The translations under genes and the position numbers were made by a program. Source: Fidelibacterota bacterium (GTDB lineage Bacteria > Fidelibacterota > UBA2242 > JAOZSR01). From it: 33,677 nucleotides of DNA. The first letter of the stretch is position 1. Every line of letters begins with the position of its first letter. The stretch is from assembly GCA_029939575.1 (NCBI GenBank), contig JAOZSR010000035.1, positions 1 to 33,677 of the forward strand, read 5' to 3'. The notes beneath the pieces were generated by a model. It was not told the origin of the DNA, ran no database searches, and was given only the letters and a program-made list of their open reading frames with translations. Shown here one piece after another: positions 25,415 to 32,664 of the stretch.

Positions 25415-26704
25415 TCAACTATCCAGACAACTCATGACTCCACTAACAGCTGCTTCTGCCTGAATTACTGATGTTTGAACATCTTTGGGACCTTCTGCAC
25501 ATCCGGCGATAAAAATTCCTGGTTTTGTAGATTCAACCGAACCCACTTTCTCCTGATTAGTTATGAAAAATCCATTTTTATCCAAATCAATTTTAGCCAT
25601 TTTACTAATATCAGAAAAATCCTTTCCTGGATTCAGTGCAGATGCGAGAATTACCATATCGACTGTCAGAGTTTCTTTTTTACTCTTTCCAGTAATGTAT
25701 TCGATAGTAATTTCATTTTCGTTATGTAAAATATTTAACTCATCCATAGAATTATGATATATCATCTGGGTTTCTATGTCATTAATTTTTTCTACAAATT
25801 TTTGATATGTTTTGCCTGGTACACAAATATCTCTATAAAAATTGTAGATTTTAGTATCCGGTAATTTATGTTTAATAAAATGGGCATGCTTTGCTGAATA
25901 CATACAACAAATACCTGAACAGTAATCCTGTTCTTTTCTTCCGACGCAATGGATAATAGCAATAGATTTTGGGGTTTTTTCACTATTTCGAATAGTCAGT
26001 TCTCCACTGGTAGGTCCATTAGAAGCAAACAATCTTTCAAATTCCATTGACGTGTATATACCGGGATGTTTGCCATATCCAAATTGAGGTAAGAGGGAAA
26101 CATCATAAATATCTGAACCAGTAGCTATTATTACAGCGCCAACCTGAATTTCAACTTTTTCATCTTTATCATCGAAATTAATTGCCTCAAACATACAAGC
26201 TTCCACACATGCGTTACATTCCTGTTTTCCATTGAAATGATAACAATGTTCAGTATCAATAGTTGGCACATTTGGCAAAGATCCGGAACAGGGGACATAA
26301 ATGGCCTTTTTGTTCATCAGATTTTCTTCCCACTCATTACTGATGCTGACCGGGCAAGGGTCAAAACACATATCACATCCAATACAATCCGTATCACTGA
26401 CATATCTGGCTTTTTTATTAATAATTATTGTAAAATTTCCTATATCACCTTCGATTTTTTCTACCTCACTCAAAGTCAAAGTCTTGATATTAGGATGCTG
26501 TAATATTTCCTGCTGAACAGGCGCGACCATACAAGTAGAGCATTCCAGGTTTGGAAAACTCTCTTCATTTTTTATAGTTTTGCCCCCAATAATCGGGAGT
26601 TTTTCTACCAGATAAACCTGTTTCCCGGTTTTAGCGAGGAGTAAACACGCTTTCATTCCAGCGATACCAGCCCCAATAACTAATACATTTTTTTGCTGAT
26701 CCAT
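25415..26704 (-). CDS. HdrA N-half / QmoA-like flavoprotein (stand-alone)
   Basis: A 429-residue flavoprotein matching the first half of the double HdrAs. It has FAD loop 'VIGAGIAGMKACLLLAKTG' (9-27), 'CSTCMVAPV', 4Fe-4S 'CIGCDMCFDPCPVS', a second 'CNACVEAC', 'CVGRKEQDYCSGICC' and the C-terminal FAD segment 'PGIFIAGCAEGPKDV'. It ends where the linker to the second HdrA begins in the fused versions. QmoA of sulfate reducers has similar size and layout, but no QmoC membrane subunit or aprAB is nearby, so I place it with the HdrA C-half gene 88 bp downstream. ATG after TAGGAAATTAAT. Confidence 0.85.
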   Translation of the reverse strand: MDQQKNVLVIGAGIAGMKACLLLAKTGKQVYLVEKLPIIGGKTIKNEESFPNLECSTCMVAPVQQEILQHPNIKTLTLSEVEKIEGDIGNFTIIINKKARYVSDTDCIGCDMCFDPCPVSISNEWEENLMNKKAIYVPCSGSLPNVPTIDTEHCYHFNGKQECNACVEACMFEAINFDDKDEKVEIQVGAVIIATGSDIYDVSLLPQFGYGKHPGIYTSMEFERLFASNGPTSGELTIRNSEKTPKSIAIIHCVGRKEQDYCSGICCMYSAKHAHFIKHKLPDTKIYNFYRDICVPGKTYQKFVEKINDIETQMIYHNSMDELNILHNENEITIEYITGKSKKETLTVDMVILASALNPGKDFSDISKMAKIDLDKNGFFITNQEKVGSVESTKPGIFIAGCAEGPKDVQTSVIQAEAAVSGVMSCLDS

Positions 26705-26756
26705 ATTAATTTCCTATTTTAAAAAAAATTCGGGTATTTCTCTCAAAATGTAACAA

Positions 26757-27185
26757 TTAAAAAACAGAACTTTTTTTGATTGGATTTGGTCCAAGTTGCT
26801 CTATTTTTTTACTAAATTCATTAACGACATCCGCATATCGCTTTCCTTCAGAAGCCGAAACCCATGAAAGTTCTAATCTTTCTGGCTCCAATTTTAATGT
26901 ATCCATAACATTCTTCAATAGAGCATATCTTCGGCGAGCATAATAATTGCCTTTATCATAGTGGCAATCTCCGGGATGACATCCCGCAATCAAAATTCCA
27001 TCTGCACCATTAAAGAAGGTTGTGAGTAATAAATTGTGGTCAATTCGGCTGGAACACATTACACGAATTACAGAAAATAAAGGTGAAATTTCTGTTTTTG
27101 ATGAACCGGCCAGATCTGCTGCTGCATAGGTACACCAGTTACATAAAAAGCCTACAATTTTCGGGGTGAATTTTGTTTCATCCAA
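26757..27185 (-). CDS. mvhD: MvhD-like [2Fe-2S] electron-transfer subunit (copy 3)
   Basis: A 142-residue MvhD/FlpD-family protein, first gene of the Hdr run. Cysteines C15/C18 ('CNWCTYAAADLAG'), C44 ('MCSSRIDH') and C69/C74 ('GCHPGDCHY') are present. The start is not settled: TTG at 27185 lies 12 bp after AGGAG, and an in-frame ATT lies nearer the site; no in-frame ATG is close. It precedes the split HdrA pair, as copy 2 precedes the fused HdrA, giving a repeated MvhD-HdrA module. A terminator-like hairpin and a candidate -10 box lie just upstream. Confidence 0.9.
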   Translation of the reverse strand: MDETKFTPKIVGFLCNWCTYAAADLAGSSKTEISPLFSVIRVMCSSRIDHNLLLTTFFNGADGILIAGCHPGDCHYDKGNYYARRRYALLKNVMDTLKLEPERLELSWVSASEGKRYADVVNEFSKKIEQLGPNPIKKSSVF

Positions 27186-27209
27186 AATATCAGTAATCTC
27201 CTATTATTA

Positions 27210-27238
27210 ATTATAAAAAGAGAAGCGCTCATTAGTAA
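27210..27238 (-). promoter_or_regulatory. Candidate promoter of the Hdr operon, overlapping the terminator hairpin
   Basis: On the minus strand a perfect TATAAT (complement of 27210-27215) follows the hairpin, with TTACTA 17 bp upstream as a 3-of-6 match to TTGACA lying in the hairpin loop and stem. A start about 7 bp downstream would leave a leader of under 20 nt before the first MvhD gene, placing the AGGAG close to the 5' end. Plausible but unproven; the DNA is AT-rich. Confidence 0.3.
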
Positions 27239-27256
27239 GAGCGCTTCTCTTTTTTT
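27219..27256 (-). terminator. Strong hairpin terminator between the sulfur and Hdr operons
   Basis: Perfect 12-bp arms AGAGAAGCGCTC (27219-27230) and GAGCGCTTCTCT (27239-27250) with an 8-nt loop. On the minus strand the stem is followed by TTTTTATAAT; on the plus strand by nine T, so it could work both ways. It begins 6 bp past the tusA stop codon and separates the sulfur operon from the Hdr run, though read-through is possible. Confidence 0.88.
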
Positions 27257-27481
27257 TTATGCCTGAATTTGAGCGGTATGTTTTCCATCAGCATCAGTTG
27301 AACATAACATCAATATTCTACCGGTTTTTTCGGCCCAGGCTTTTATATCCGAGGGAAAAGAAGGACAATCTGCTTCAATTTCCAGCATATCGCCAGGGTT
27401 CATTTGTTTGATTTTAGCAACAACCTTAAGAATAGGTTGAGGACATTTCATTCCAAGACAGTTTAATTTTTCATCAGCCAT
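27257..27481 (-). CDS. tusA: TusA-family sulfur carrier (copy 2)
   Basis: A 74-residue TusA/SirA-like protein. The signature 'CLGMKCPQPILK' gives the persulfide-carrying Cys13 in the CPxP motif, with a second cysteine (C8) upstream. Beta-alpha-beta-alpha-beta spacing and the 'MLEIEADCPSFPSDIKAWAEKTG' stretch are usual for the family. TusA accepts sulfane sulfur from rhodaneses or DsrE and hands it to downstream enzymes in the cytosol. Last gene of the sulfur operon, 24 bp after dsrE and just ahead of the Hdr genes. A tRNA-thiolation role is less likely because TusBCD and MnmA are absent here. Confidence 0.93.
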   Translation of the reverse strand: MADEKLNCLGMKCPQPILKVVAKIKQMNPGDMLEIEADCPSFPSDIKAWAEKTGRILMLCSTDADGKHTAQIQA

Positions 27482-27505
27482 TTTTAAATTCCTTTTGTTT
27501 TAAAA

Positions 27506-27865
27506 TTAAAATGATAATGTTAAGTTTGCGCCATCTGCTACGCCAACAAAAGTTGTGGCACCCACAACTTCGGATTCTTCACGCAGATCTTCTTCTTTAA
27601 ATCCATGAACATCAAATGCTAATTCACAAACCAAAAATTTTGCATCCAATGCAACCAGACCTTCATACATTTCCATTAAATCAGGCATGTTTTTAGTTTC
27701 TTCATTTATCTTTTCCATTGCTCCTTTTAACATTACAGGAGCACCTCCTGGAGTAAAGAAAAAAATCACTTCATCACCAGCCGCTGCTGAAGATACACCA
27801 ATAATAATTGCCGGAAATATGTTTTTTGCTTCTGATCCATTAATTGTAATTGCTGTTTTGCCCAT
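27506..27865 (-). CDS. DsrE-family sulfurtransferase
   Basis: A 119-residue DsrE/DsrF-fold protein. Marks are 'DEVIFFFTPGGAPVML' (31-46) and 'FLVCELAFDVHGFKEEDL' (77-94), whose single cysteine C80 is at the position of the persulfide-binding cysteine of DsrE-type proteins; the tail 'VVGATTFVGVADGANLTLSF' matches the DsrE2-like pattern. It has no transmembrane segment, so it is likely a soluble cytosolic partner of TusA. ATG after AAAGGAG; 24 bp before tusA and 29 bp after the exported rhodanese gene. It probably passes sulfane sulfur between TusA proteins and an acceptor, perhaps the Hdr complex (inference). Confidence 0.85.
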   Translation of the reverse strand: MGKTAITINGSEAKNIFPAIIIGVSSAAAGDEVIFFFTPGGAPVMLKGAMEKINEETKNMPDLMEMYEGLVALDAKFLVCELAFDVHGFKEEDLREESEVVGATTFVGVADGANLTLSF

Positions 27866-27894
27866 ATTGTTCTCCTTTTTTTAGATAATATTTA

Positions 27895-28749
27895 TTATTC
27901 CATTGGAAGCGTTTCGTCAGCTGCCCATTCATTAATAGCGCCATCATAAACCCGAACTTTAGTATAGTCAGAAATAGATGTCATAGCCATGAATACAATT
28001 CCGGCTCTGGCACTTGTTGCACAATAAAGGATTACTTCCTTGTCTTTTGTAATTCCGACTTTTGATAATAAAGCATCAATTTCTTCTTTTGATTTAATGG
28101 TACCGTCCTCATTGATCAATACCTTATATTCCAGGTTTACTGCTCCTGCTATATGACCTTTCCGATGGGCAGTACCTTTTTCACCATTATATTCTTCAGC
28201 ACTGCGAACATCCAGAAGTACAACACCGTCATTTTTAAGATTTTTCTTGATATAATCTTTACAGGCATAAATATCTTTGTTTAAATTTACAGCAAAACTG
28301 GTTTCCTTAACATTAGTAGCTTTTCTGGTAACTGGTTTTCTGTTTTTACGCCACATTTTCATCTGGCCATCAAGAACTTTTACGTTTTCAACACCAAGAT
28401 ATTTAAATATCCAATAAAGTCTGCCGGCATAAATATTTTTCCCACTATCATATACAACCAAAGTATTTTTTTCACTAATTCCGGCTTTACCCAAAATGGT
28501 AGCAATTTCTTCAGTATTTTTTAAAATTCCTTCTACATCACCTTCTTTATACAAATCCAAATGCCAAACATTTACAGCTTCCGGAATATGTACTTTTTTA
28601 TAGTCAGCTGCATTTCTTGCAGAAACAACAGTAACATCATCTTTTTTAATATCCTTGGCAAGCTGTTTTGCAGTAATTATTTGAGCAGTTGCAAACTGGC
28701 AAACAAATAATATTATTACCAAACTGATAATTATGTTTCTCTTATTCAT
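27895..28749 (-). CDS. Exported tandem-domain rhodanese (thiosulfate sulfurtransferase)
   Basis: A 284-residue protein with a cleavable signal peptide (about 1-22, 'VCQFATAQ') and two rhodanese domains. Domain 1 (about 25-135) lacks the catalytic cysteine: 'VYDSGKNIYAG' replaces the active loop. Domain 2 (about 155-280) is active-type, with 'VLLDVRSAEEY' and loop 'YCATSARAG' (C243), then 'VRVYDGAINEWAA'. This is the classic SseA/rhodanese two-domain layout with one active site. It probably works in the periplasm on thiosulfate or polysulfide. It lies 12 bp after the porin gene and 29 bp before dsrE. ATG after AAAGGGG. Confidence 0.9.
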   Translation of the reverse strand: MNKRNIIISLVIILFVCQFATAQIITAKQLAKDIKKDDVTVVSARNAADYKKVHIPEAVNVWHLDLYKEGDVEGILKNTEEIATILGKAGISEKNTLVVYDSGKNIYAGRLYWIFKYLGVENVKVLDGQMKMWRKNRKPVTRKATNVKETSFAVNLNKDIYACKDYIKKNLKNDGVVLLDVRSAEEYNGEKGTAHRKGHIAGAVNLEYKVLINEDGTIKSKEEIDALLSKVGITKDKEVILYCATSARAGIVFMAMTSISDYTKVRVYDGAINEWAADETLPME

Positions 28750-28761
28750 AATTTCCCCTTT

Positions 28762-29793
28762 CTATCTAATTAATGCCTGTAATTGGATCAGAATTTGATC
28801 ATTGTCAATTTCATTTCCAGGTTCAGCACAATAAAGATAATTAGCCTGAATTCTTGTCCATTCATTTAAGAAATAATTGAATCCAAAGGTCATTACGTTC
28901 TGTTCATTTTCGTCAATATCAAGATCAACATCATAGTTTTCATATTTAAAAACCGGCTGCAAATTCCAAGGAGTCATATATAAAGCCTGAACAAAATATC
29001 CACTTCGCTTCTTTGTACCTTCATGAGTTACCAAAGGCTCACCTCCACAGCCACCTCCTGTTGTATAGGAGCCAATATCTTCTCCAAATAAATATTCAGC
29101 CTGAAGTAAAAAATCGCCTTTGTTTATTTCTAACTCACCACTGTATCTTTTTCTCTGATCATCATCCGCTCCTGTTACAGCTGGCACTTTTTTACCAAAA
29201 CTAAATCCGCCACCAACTTTTATCCAATCCAGAGGTGATACTACTAAACGACCTACATAATCTTTGGCTTTATTATCATCTTTGACACCTCTGCCAGTTC
29301 CATTCATTATTCCTAATTTATAGGAAAGAAGTTTTTTATAATCACCATATAGCAATATTCCAATATCACGATCCATAGCCAGTTCTTCAACAACCATTGA
29401 TCGATTTACAGTATGTAGTCCTGAACAAGATGTATTTCTTTCCATACTAAAGGGTGATTTGAACTGTCCCATTGAAACTTTCAGATACGGAGTCAAACGT
29501 GAATATGTAATAAATGCATCTAATAGATAGGGATTGGCGTCTTTAAAAGGAGAATATTCAACAAACATATAATAACTAATGTCATAAGGAATATTTCCAA
29601 CAACTCCAAGACGTGCCCTGTTAAAAGTAAAAGTTGATTCTTCAGTTTTTTGTTTGTTCTCATATTGGGTTTGAATAAAACCCATTACAGCCACACCTTC
29701 AGAATCTCCACCACCCATACATCCCTGTGCCTGAATATAAACGGGAATCATTATTGCGCATAATATAATTAAACTAATGATACTTTTTCGCAT
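28762..29793 (-). CDS. OprO/P-like outer membrane porin with four cysteines
   Basis: A 343-residue beta-barrel porin. Signal peptide about 1-23 ('IPVYIQAQ'). Family marks of the phosphate-selective porin O/P group: 'FTFNRARLGVVGNI', 'YYMFVEYS', 'LDAFITYSRL', 'VSMGQFKSPFSMERN', 'DRDIGILLYGDY', and a run of amphipathic strands to the end. The frame extends to a TTG at 29808, but the ATG at 29793 has GAGAGG 7 bp upstream. The mature protein has four cysteines (C25 in 'GCMGGGD', C123, C249 in 'GGGCGGE', C322), unusual for porins. Its place inside the sulfur operon suggests uptake of thiosulfate, polysulfide or another sulfur anion, but specificity is inferred from context only. Confidence 0.8.
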   Translation of the reverse strand: MRKSIISLIILCAIMIPVYIQAQGCMGGGDSEGVAVMGFIQTQYENKQKTEESTFTFNRARLGVVGNIPYDISYYMFVEYSPFKDANPYLLDAFITYSRLTPYLKVSMGQFKSPFSMERNTSCSGLHTVNRSMVVEELAMDRDIGILLYGDYKKLLSYKLGIMNGTGRGVKDDNKAKDYVGRLVVSPLDWIKVGGGFSFGKKVPAVTGADDDQRKRYSGELEINKGDFLLQAEYLFGEDIGSYTTGGGCGGEPLVTHEGTKKRSGYFVQALYMTPWNLQPVFKYENYDVDLDIDENEQNVMTFGFNYFLNEWTRIQANYLYCAEPGNEIDNDQILIQLQALIR

Positions 29794-29812
29794 TTTCATT
29801 CCTCTCAAATTA

Positions 29813-29839
29813 GGAGATAGAGAGTTGATCCCTATCTCC
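29813..29839 (-). promoter_or_regulatory. Hairpin in the leader of the porin gene
   Basis: GGAGATAG (29813-29820) and CTATCTCC (29832-29839) form an 8-bp stem with an 11-nt loop about 20 bp upstream of the porin start. There is no T-run, so it is not a terminator; it may stabilise or regulate the porin and downstream mRNA, which would be useful in a polycistronic message needing a high porin level. Confidence 0.4.
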
Positions 29840-29865
29840 CTAAAATTATTTATTATTTCTGGTTA

Positions 29866-30822
29866 TTATTCCACATATCCATAATCCGGAGAAGCTGACC
29901 ATTTATGAGTTAAAAGATTTTCATAAATCATTCCGTTTGCTCCAAATTTTAAACTTTTTGCATCATATCCCAGCACTGTTAAATAGGCAGTAACCACGGA
30001 AGAAGTTTGTCCGGTCCAACAATAAGTCACAACAGTTTTTGAAGGATCAAGATTATAAATTTCTTCACCGGCTATAGTCAAAGGATTAACTCTATATGCA
30101 CCGACAATATTTCCATAAATATCTACATCATCTGATGACCAATAATTATTTATGAAATAGCCTGATGGATTTTCTAAAACAGAAGCATTAGTAATGCCTT
30201 GAAAACCACCTGCTAACATAGCAGCTACACGTTCTGTAAGAATCGCAGCGCCATCTTCTTCGTCTGCTGTAACAACAAGTTCCGGAGAATCAAAATCTTC
30301 AACAGATACAATACTATTAGTAGTAGTCCAGTTTGCATTTCCGACTGCAGCATTACCAACATTATCGGTCCAACCATCAAAAGCACCATTCCAGCCACTC
30401 ATACCCCATTTTAATACTTGGGCATCAGGATATCCGGAAAGACGTAAAGCGCAAACACCATGTCCGGCGCCCTGGCCTGTATAACAGACAACCAAGATGG
30501 GTTTTCCATCACTACCTTCAGCGGTAGTTAAGATATTTCCTAATGTTGAATTTACAGCACCGGTTATATGACCAGTGTTATAATCATCAACTCCACGAAT
30601 ATCAATAATATAGTAATCAGATTCATGGTCTACAACATTTTCTGCAGGAACAATCCAACTAGCTAAAATATCTGAAATATCCATATTATTTTCGACTAAA
30701 TAATTAGTCAGGGTTTCAAATGCCAAATTCTGCGGACTGGCTGTTTCATCTTTACAACTTATTGAGAAAACCAGGCTCAAAACCAATAACATTGTTAAAA
30801 TACTACTTACTTTTCTGTTCAT
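29866..30822 (-). CDS. Tandem rhodanese lipoprotein with two active-site cysteines
   Basis: A 318-residue lipoprotein (lipobox 'SISC', C23) with two rhodanese-like domains. Domain 1 has 'YYIIDIRGVDDYNTGHI' and active loop 'VVCYTGQGAG' (C113); domain 2 (about 200-318) has 'GAYRVNPL' and loop 'TYCWTGQTSS' (C268). Keeping a catalytic cysteine in both domains is unusual for tandem rhodaneses, where one is normally inactive. The loops 'CYTGQGA' and 'CWTGQTS' resemble each other, pointing to internal duplication. A linker of about 60 residues, rich in acidic and small residues, separates the domains. It probably sits in the periplasm, tethered to a membrane. ATG after AGAGGAG; 72 bp before the porin start. 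Confidence 0.85.
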   Translation of the reverse strand: MNRKVSSILTMLLVLSLVFSISCKDETASPQNLAFETLTNYLVENNMDISDILASWIVPAENVVDHESDYYIIDIRGVDDYNTGHITGAVNSTLGNILTTAEGSDGKPILVVCYTGQGAGHGVCALRLSGYPDAQVLKWGMSGWNGAFDGWTDNVGNAAVGNANWTTTNSIVSVEDFDSPELVVTADEEDGAAILTERVAAMLAGGFQGITNASVLENPSGYFINNYWSSDDVDIYGNIVGAYRVNPLTIAGEEIYNLDPSKTVVTYCWTGQTSSVVTAYLTVLGYDAKSLKFGANGMIYENLLTHKWSASPDYGYVE

Positions 30823-30883
30823 TTAACTTCTCCTCTTTTCATTAATATTAACCTACATTTCTATTATATTTAAAAATAGTTAT

Positions 30884-31390
30884 TTAACCACATCCTGATT
30901 CTTCGGCAACCTCTTCTACTTCCAGGGCATCAGGACCCTTTAACCAAACTGTCATACCACCATAAAGATATCTTACATTAGTATAACCAAGTTTAATTAA
31001 AGTTTCAGTTGCTAAAGGAGCGCGGCTCCATTTTTTGCAATAAACAATTATTTCTTCACCTTTATCAGGTGAGAATAACCCTTCACTATCCCAAAATTTA
31101 TCATCACTGATTTTGAACTCTAATACTCCACGTGGTATATTAATGGAATATGGGATATTATCTTCTTCAAATTCCGCTGGCTCTCTTACATCAATAAGAA
31201 GAAACATTTCTTCATCATCAATTTTTTGTTTGAATTCTTCGATCTCAATCTTTTCAACGCCTTTTTTGGCTTCAGCAACTATTGCTTTTGCATCAGGATA
31301 AACTTTTGGCGCCCTGCCATCAATACCGGCTCCGCCACAATTAATAAGCAAAGCAAGCGCTAATAATATCATGATAGTTTTGATTTTCAT
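30884..31390 (-). CDS. Single-domain rhodanese lipoprotein
   Basis: A 168-residue lipoprotein: signal with lipobox 'LINC' (C18) followed by 'GGAG', then one rhodanese domain (about 47-152) with 'FLLIDVREPAEFEEDNI' and active loop 'YCKKWSRAP' (C118), 'YLYGGMTVWL', and a C-terminal tail ending 'ESGCG'. The basic loop KKWSR suits an anionic sulfur donor such as thiosulfate. The C-terminal cysteine two residues from the end could be a second sulfur-handling site (inference). It lies 13 bp after the YeeE stop and 61 bp before the tandem rhodanese gene; all three rhodaneses in this operon carry export signals. ATG after AGGAGG. Confidence 0.9.
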   Translation of the reverse strand: MKIKTIMILLALALLINCGGAGIDGRAPKVYPDAKAIVAEAKKGVEKIEIEEFKQKIDDEEMFLLIDVREPAEFEEDNIPYSINIPRGVLEFKISDDKFWDSEGLFSPDKGEEIIVYCKKWSRAPLATETLIKLGYTNVRYLYGGMTVWLKGPDALEVEEVAEESGCG

Positions 31391-31403
31391 AACTTCCTCC
31401 TGC

Positions 31404-32615
31404 TTAAACCGCGGAAAATTTTCCGGTTTTTTCGTTCCATTTCACAAATATATACCATAATAATAATATTAGCATTATTATTAATACACTGCCAAAATAT
31501 CCAAAATAATCAGGTAAAAATACTTTTTGTTTTGCCCAATCAGGAAGAATATTTGTAAAACCAGGCACAATAAATTTTTTCGAAATAGGCGACATCAGCA
31601 TAAAGCCCAATACTGCAAACCATAATTTTACCTGGCCTTCACCTGTTCTCCACATTGCCCCAACTGCACAACCTCCTGCTATGGTCATTCCAAGTCCAAA
31701 AACGAAACCACCAATTAGTGCTCTTAACCAAAAATGCGGATAAACCCAAACCATTGCTAAAGCCCTTGCTCCACCTGGTGTTGATGTTCCAACTCCCATG
31801 TATTTAATTACGGTAAAACCAATCATTGTAACAAATAATGAAAGTATTACACCAACCGGTGCTTCAGATTCACCAGTCATAAATGGTTCACGAAAGGCAC
31901 GAACTATACAAAAACGCGAACGTTGTAATATCAAACCCATTATTAAACCAATGATAGCAAACATTGTAAAAACATTATTTTCTTTATAACTAATTGCAAA
32001 AATTATTAAGCTTGAAACAAAAATAATTCCACCCAAAATTGGTTGCCAGGCGCCTTTATTTTCTTTAGCAGCTAACAATGTAAAACTCTTACCCATACTA
32101 AGACCTGGCATCGCTTCCATTTCCCATAACAGGTATTTTAACGCTAAATAAGTACCTAATAATAAGCCAATTGTCAAAACAATAGAACCACCTGATAAGG
32201 CTGAGATACCACTGAGAAATCCACCAATTGTACAGCCAATTCCTAAAGTAGCGCCTAAACCCATTAATATTCCACCCACAATTCCTTTACCCATTTCTCC
32301 GACCGGAGGAATTCTTACTGCAAATTCTTTACTCATTAAAGCACCACAAAAGGCCCCCAGAATAGTGACAAATCCAAGTAATCCATAATGATGTGCAAAT
32401 ATATTTTTAACTGCCGGAAAATTAATGATATGGAGTGTATTTAATAGGTTTTGACCCCAATTAATGTAGGAACCACTTCCACCCCATGGTGACTTTACTA
32501 AAAATAATAAACAATTTAAAAAGGCTAATAAAATACCACCCAGCCATAAAGGCCAGGTTTTCTTAAAAAGCAGAGTCCAAAGTTGACTCAATCCTCCTTT
32601 TTCCTGATCTTCCAT
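31404..32615 (-). CDS. YeeE/YedE-family sulfur-compound transporter
   Basis: A 403-residue inner-membrane protein with about nine to ten hydrophobic helices and the internal repeat of the YeeE/YedE (TsuA) family. Family motifs: 'GLGATLGIGCTIGGFLSG' (C128), 'QRSRFCIVRAFREPF' (C236) and 'GLGMTIAGGCAVGAMWRTGEG' (C316). Three conserved cysteines in this arrangement are the proposed thiosulfate relay in TsuA. Likely role: passage of thiosulfate or a related sulfane-sulfur compound into the cytosol, where TusA acts. It is 49 bp after tusA copy 1, the frequent YeeE-TusA pairing. ATG after GAGGG. Specificity for thiosulfate versus selenium or other species is not decided by sequence alone. Confidence 0.92.
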   Translation of the reverse strand: MEDQEKGGLSQLWTLLFKKTWPLWLGGILLAFLNCLLFLVKSPWGGSGSYINWGQNLLNTLHIINFPAVKNIFAHHYGLLGFVTILGAFCGALMSKEFAVRIPPVGEMGKGIVGGILMGLGATLGIGCTIGGFLSGISALSGGSIVLTIGLLLGTYLALKYLLWEMEAMPGLSMGKSFTLLAAKENKGAWQPILGGIIFVSSLIIFAISYKENNVFTMFAIIGLIMGLILQRSRFCIVRAFREPFMTGESEAPVGVILSLFVTMIGFTVIKYMGVGTSTPGGARALAMVWVYPHFWLRALIGGFVFGLGMTIAGGCAVGAMWRTGEGQVKLWFAVLGFMLMSPISKKFIVPGFTNILPDWAKQKVFLPDYFGYFGSVLIIMLILLLWYIFVKWNEKTGKFSAV

Positions 32616-32664
32616 AGTCTCAATCCCTCATTTAAAACAGATTATCAAATATGCTCAAATAAAA

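Noticed and set aside
25415-26704. QmoABC complex of sulfate reduction
   Set aside because: The protein is QmoA-like in size, but there is no QmoC-type membrane subunit and no aprAB or sat; the split-HdrA reading with the next gene fits better.
31412-31425. Palindrome CGGAAAATTTTCCG near the YeeE stop as a terminator
   Set aside because: It lies inside the YeeE coding sequence, and the T-run follows on the plus strand, the wrong direction for the operon.
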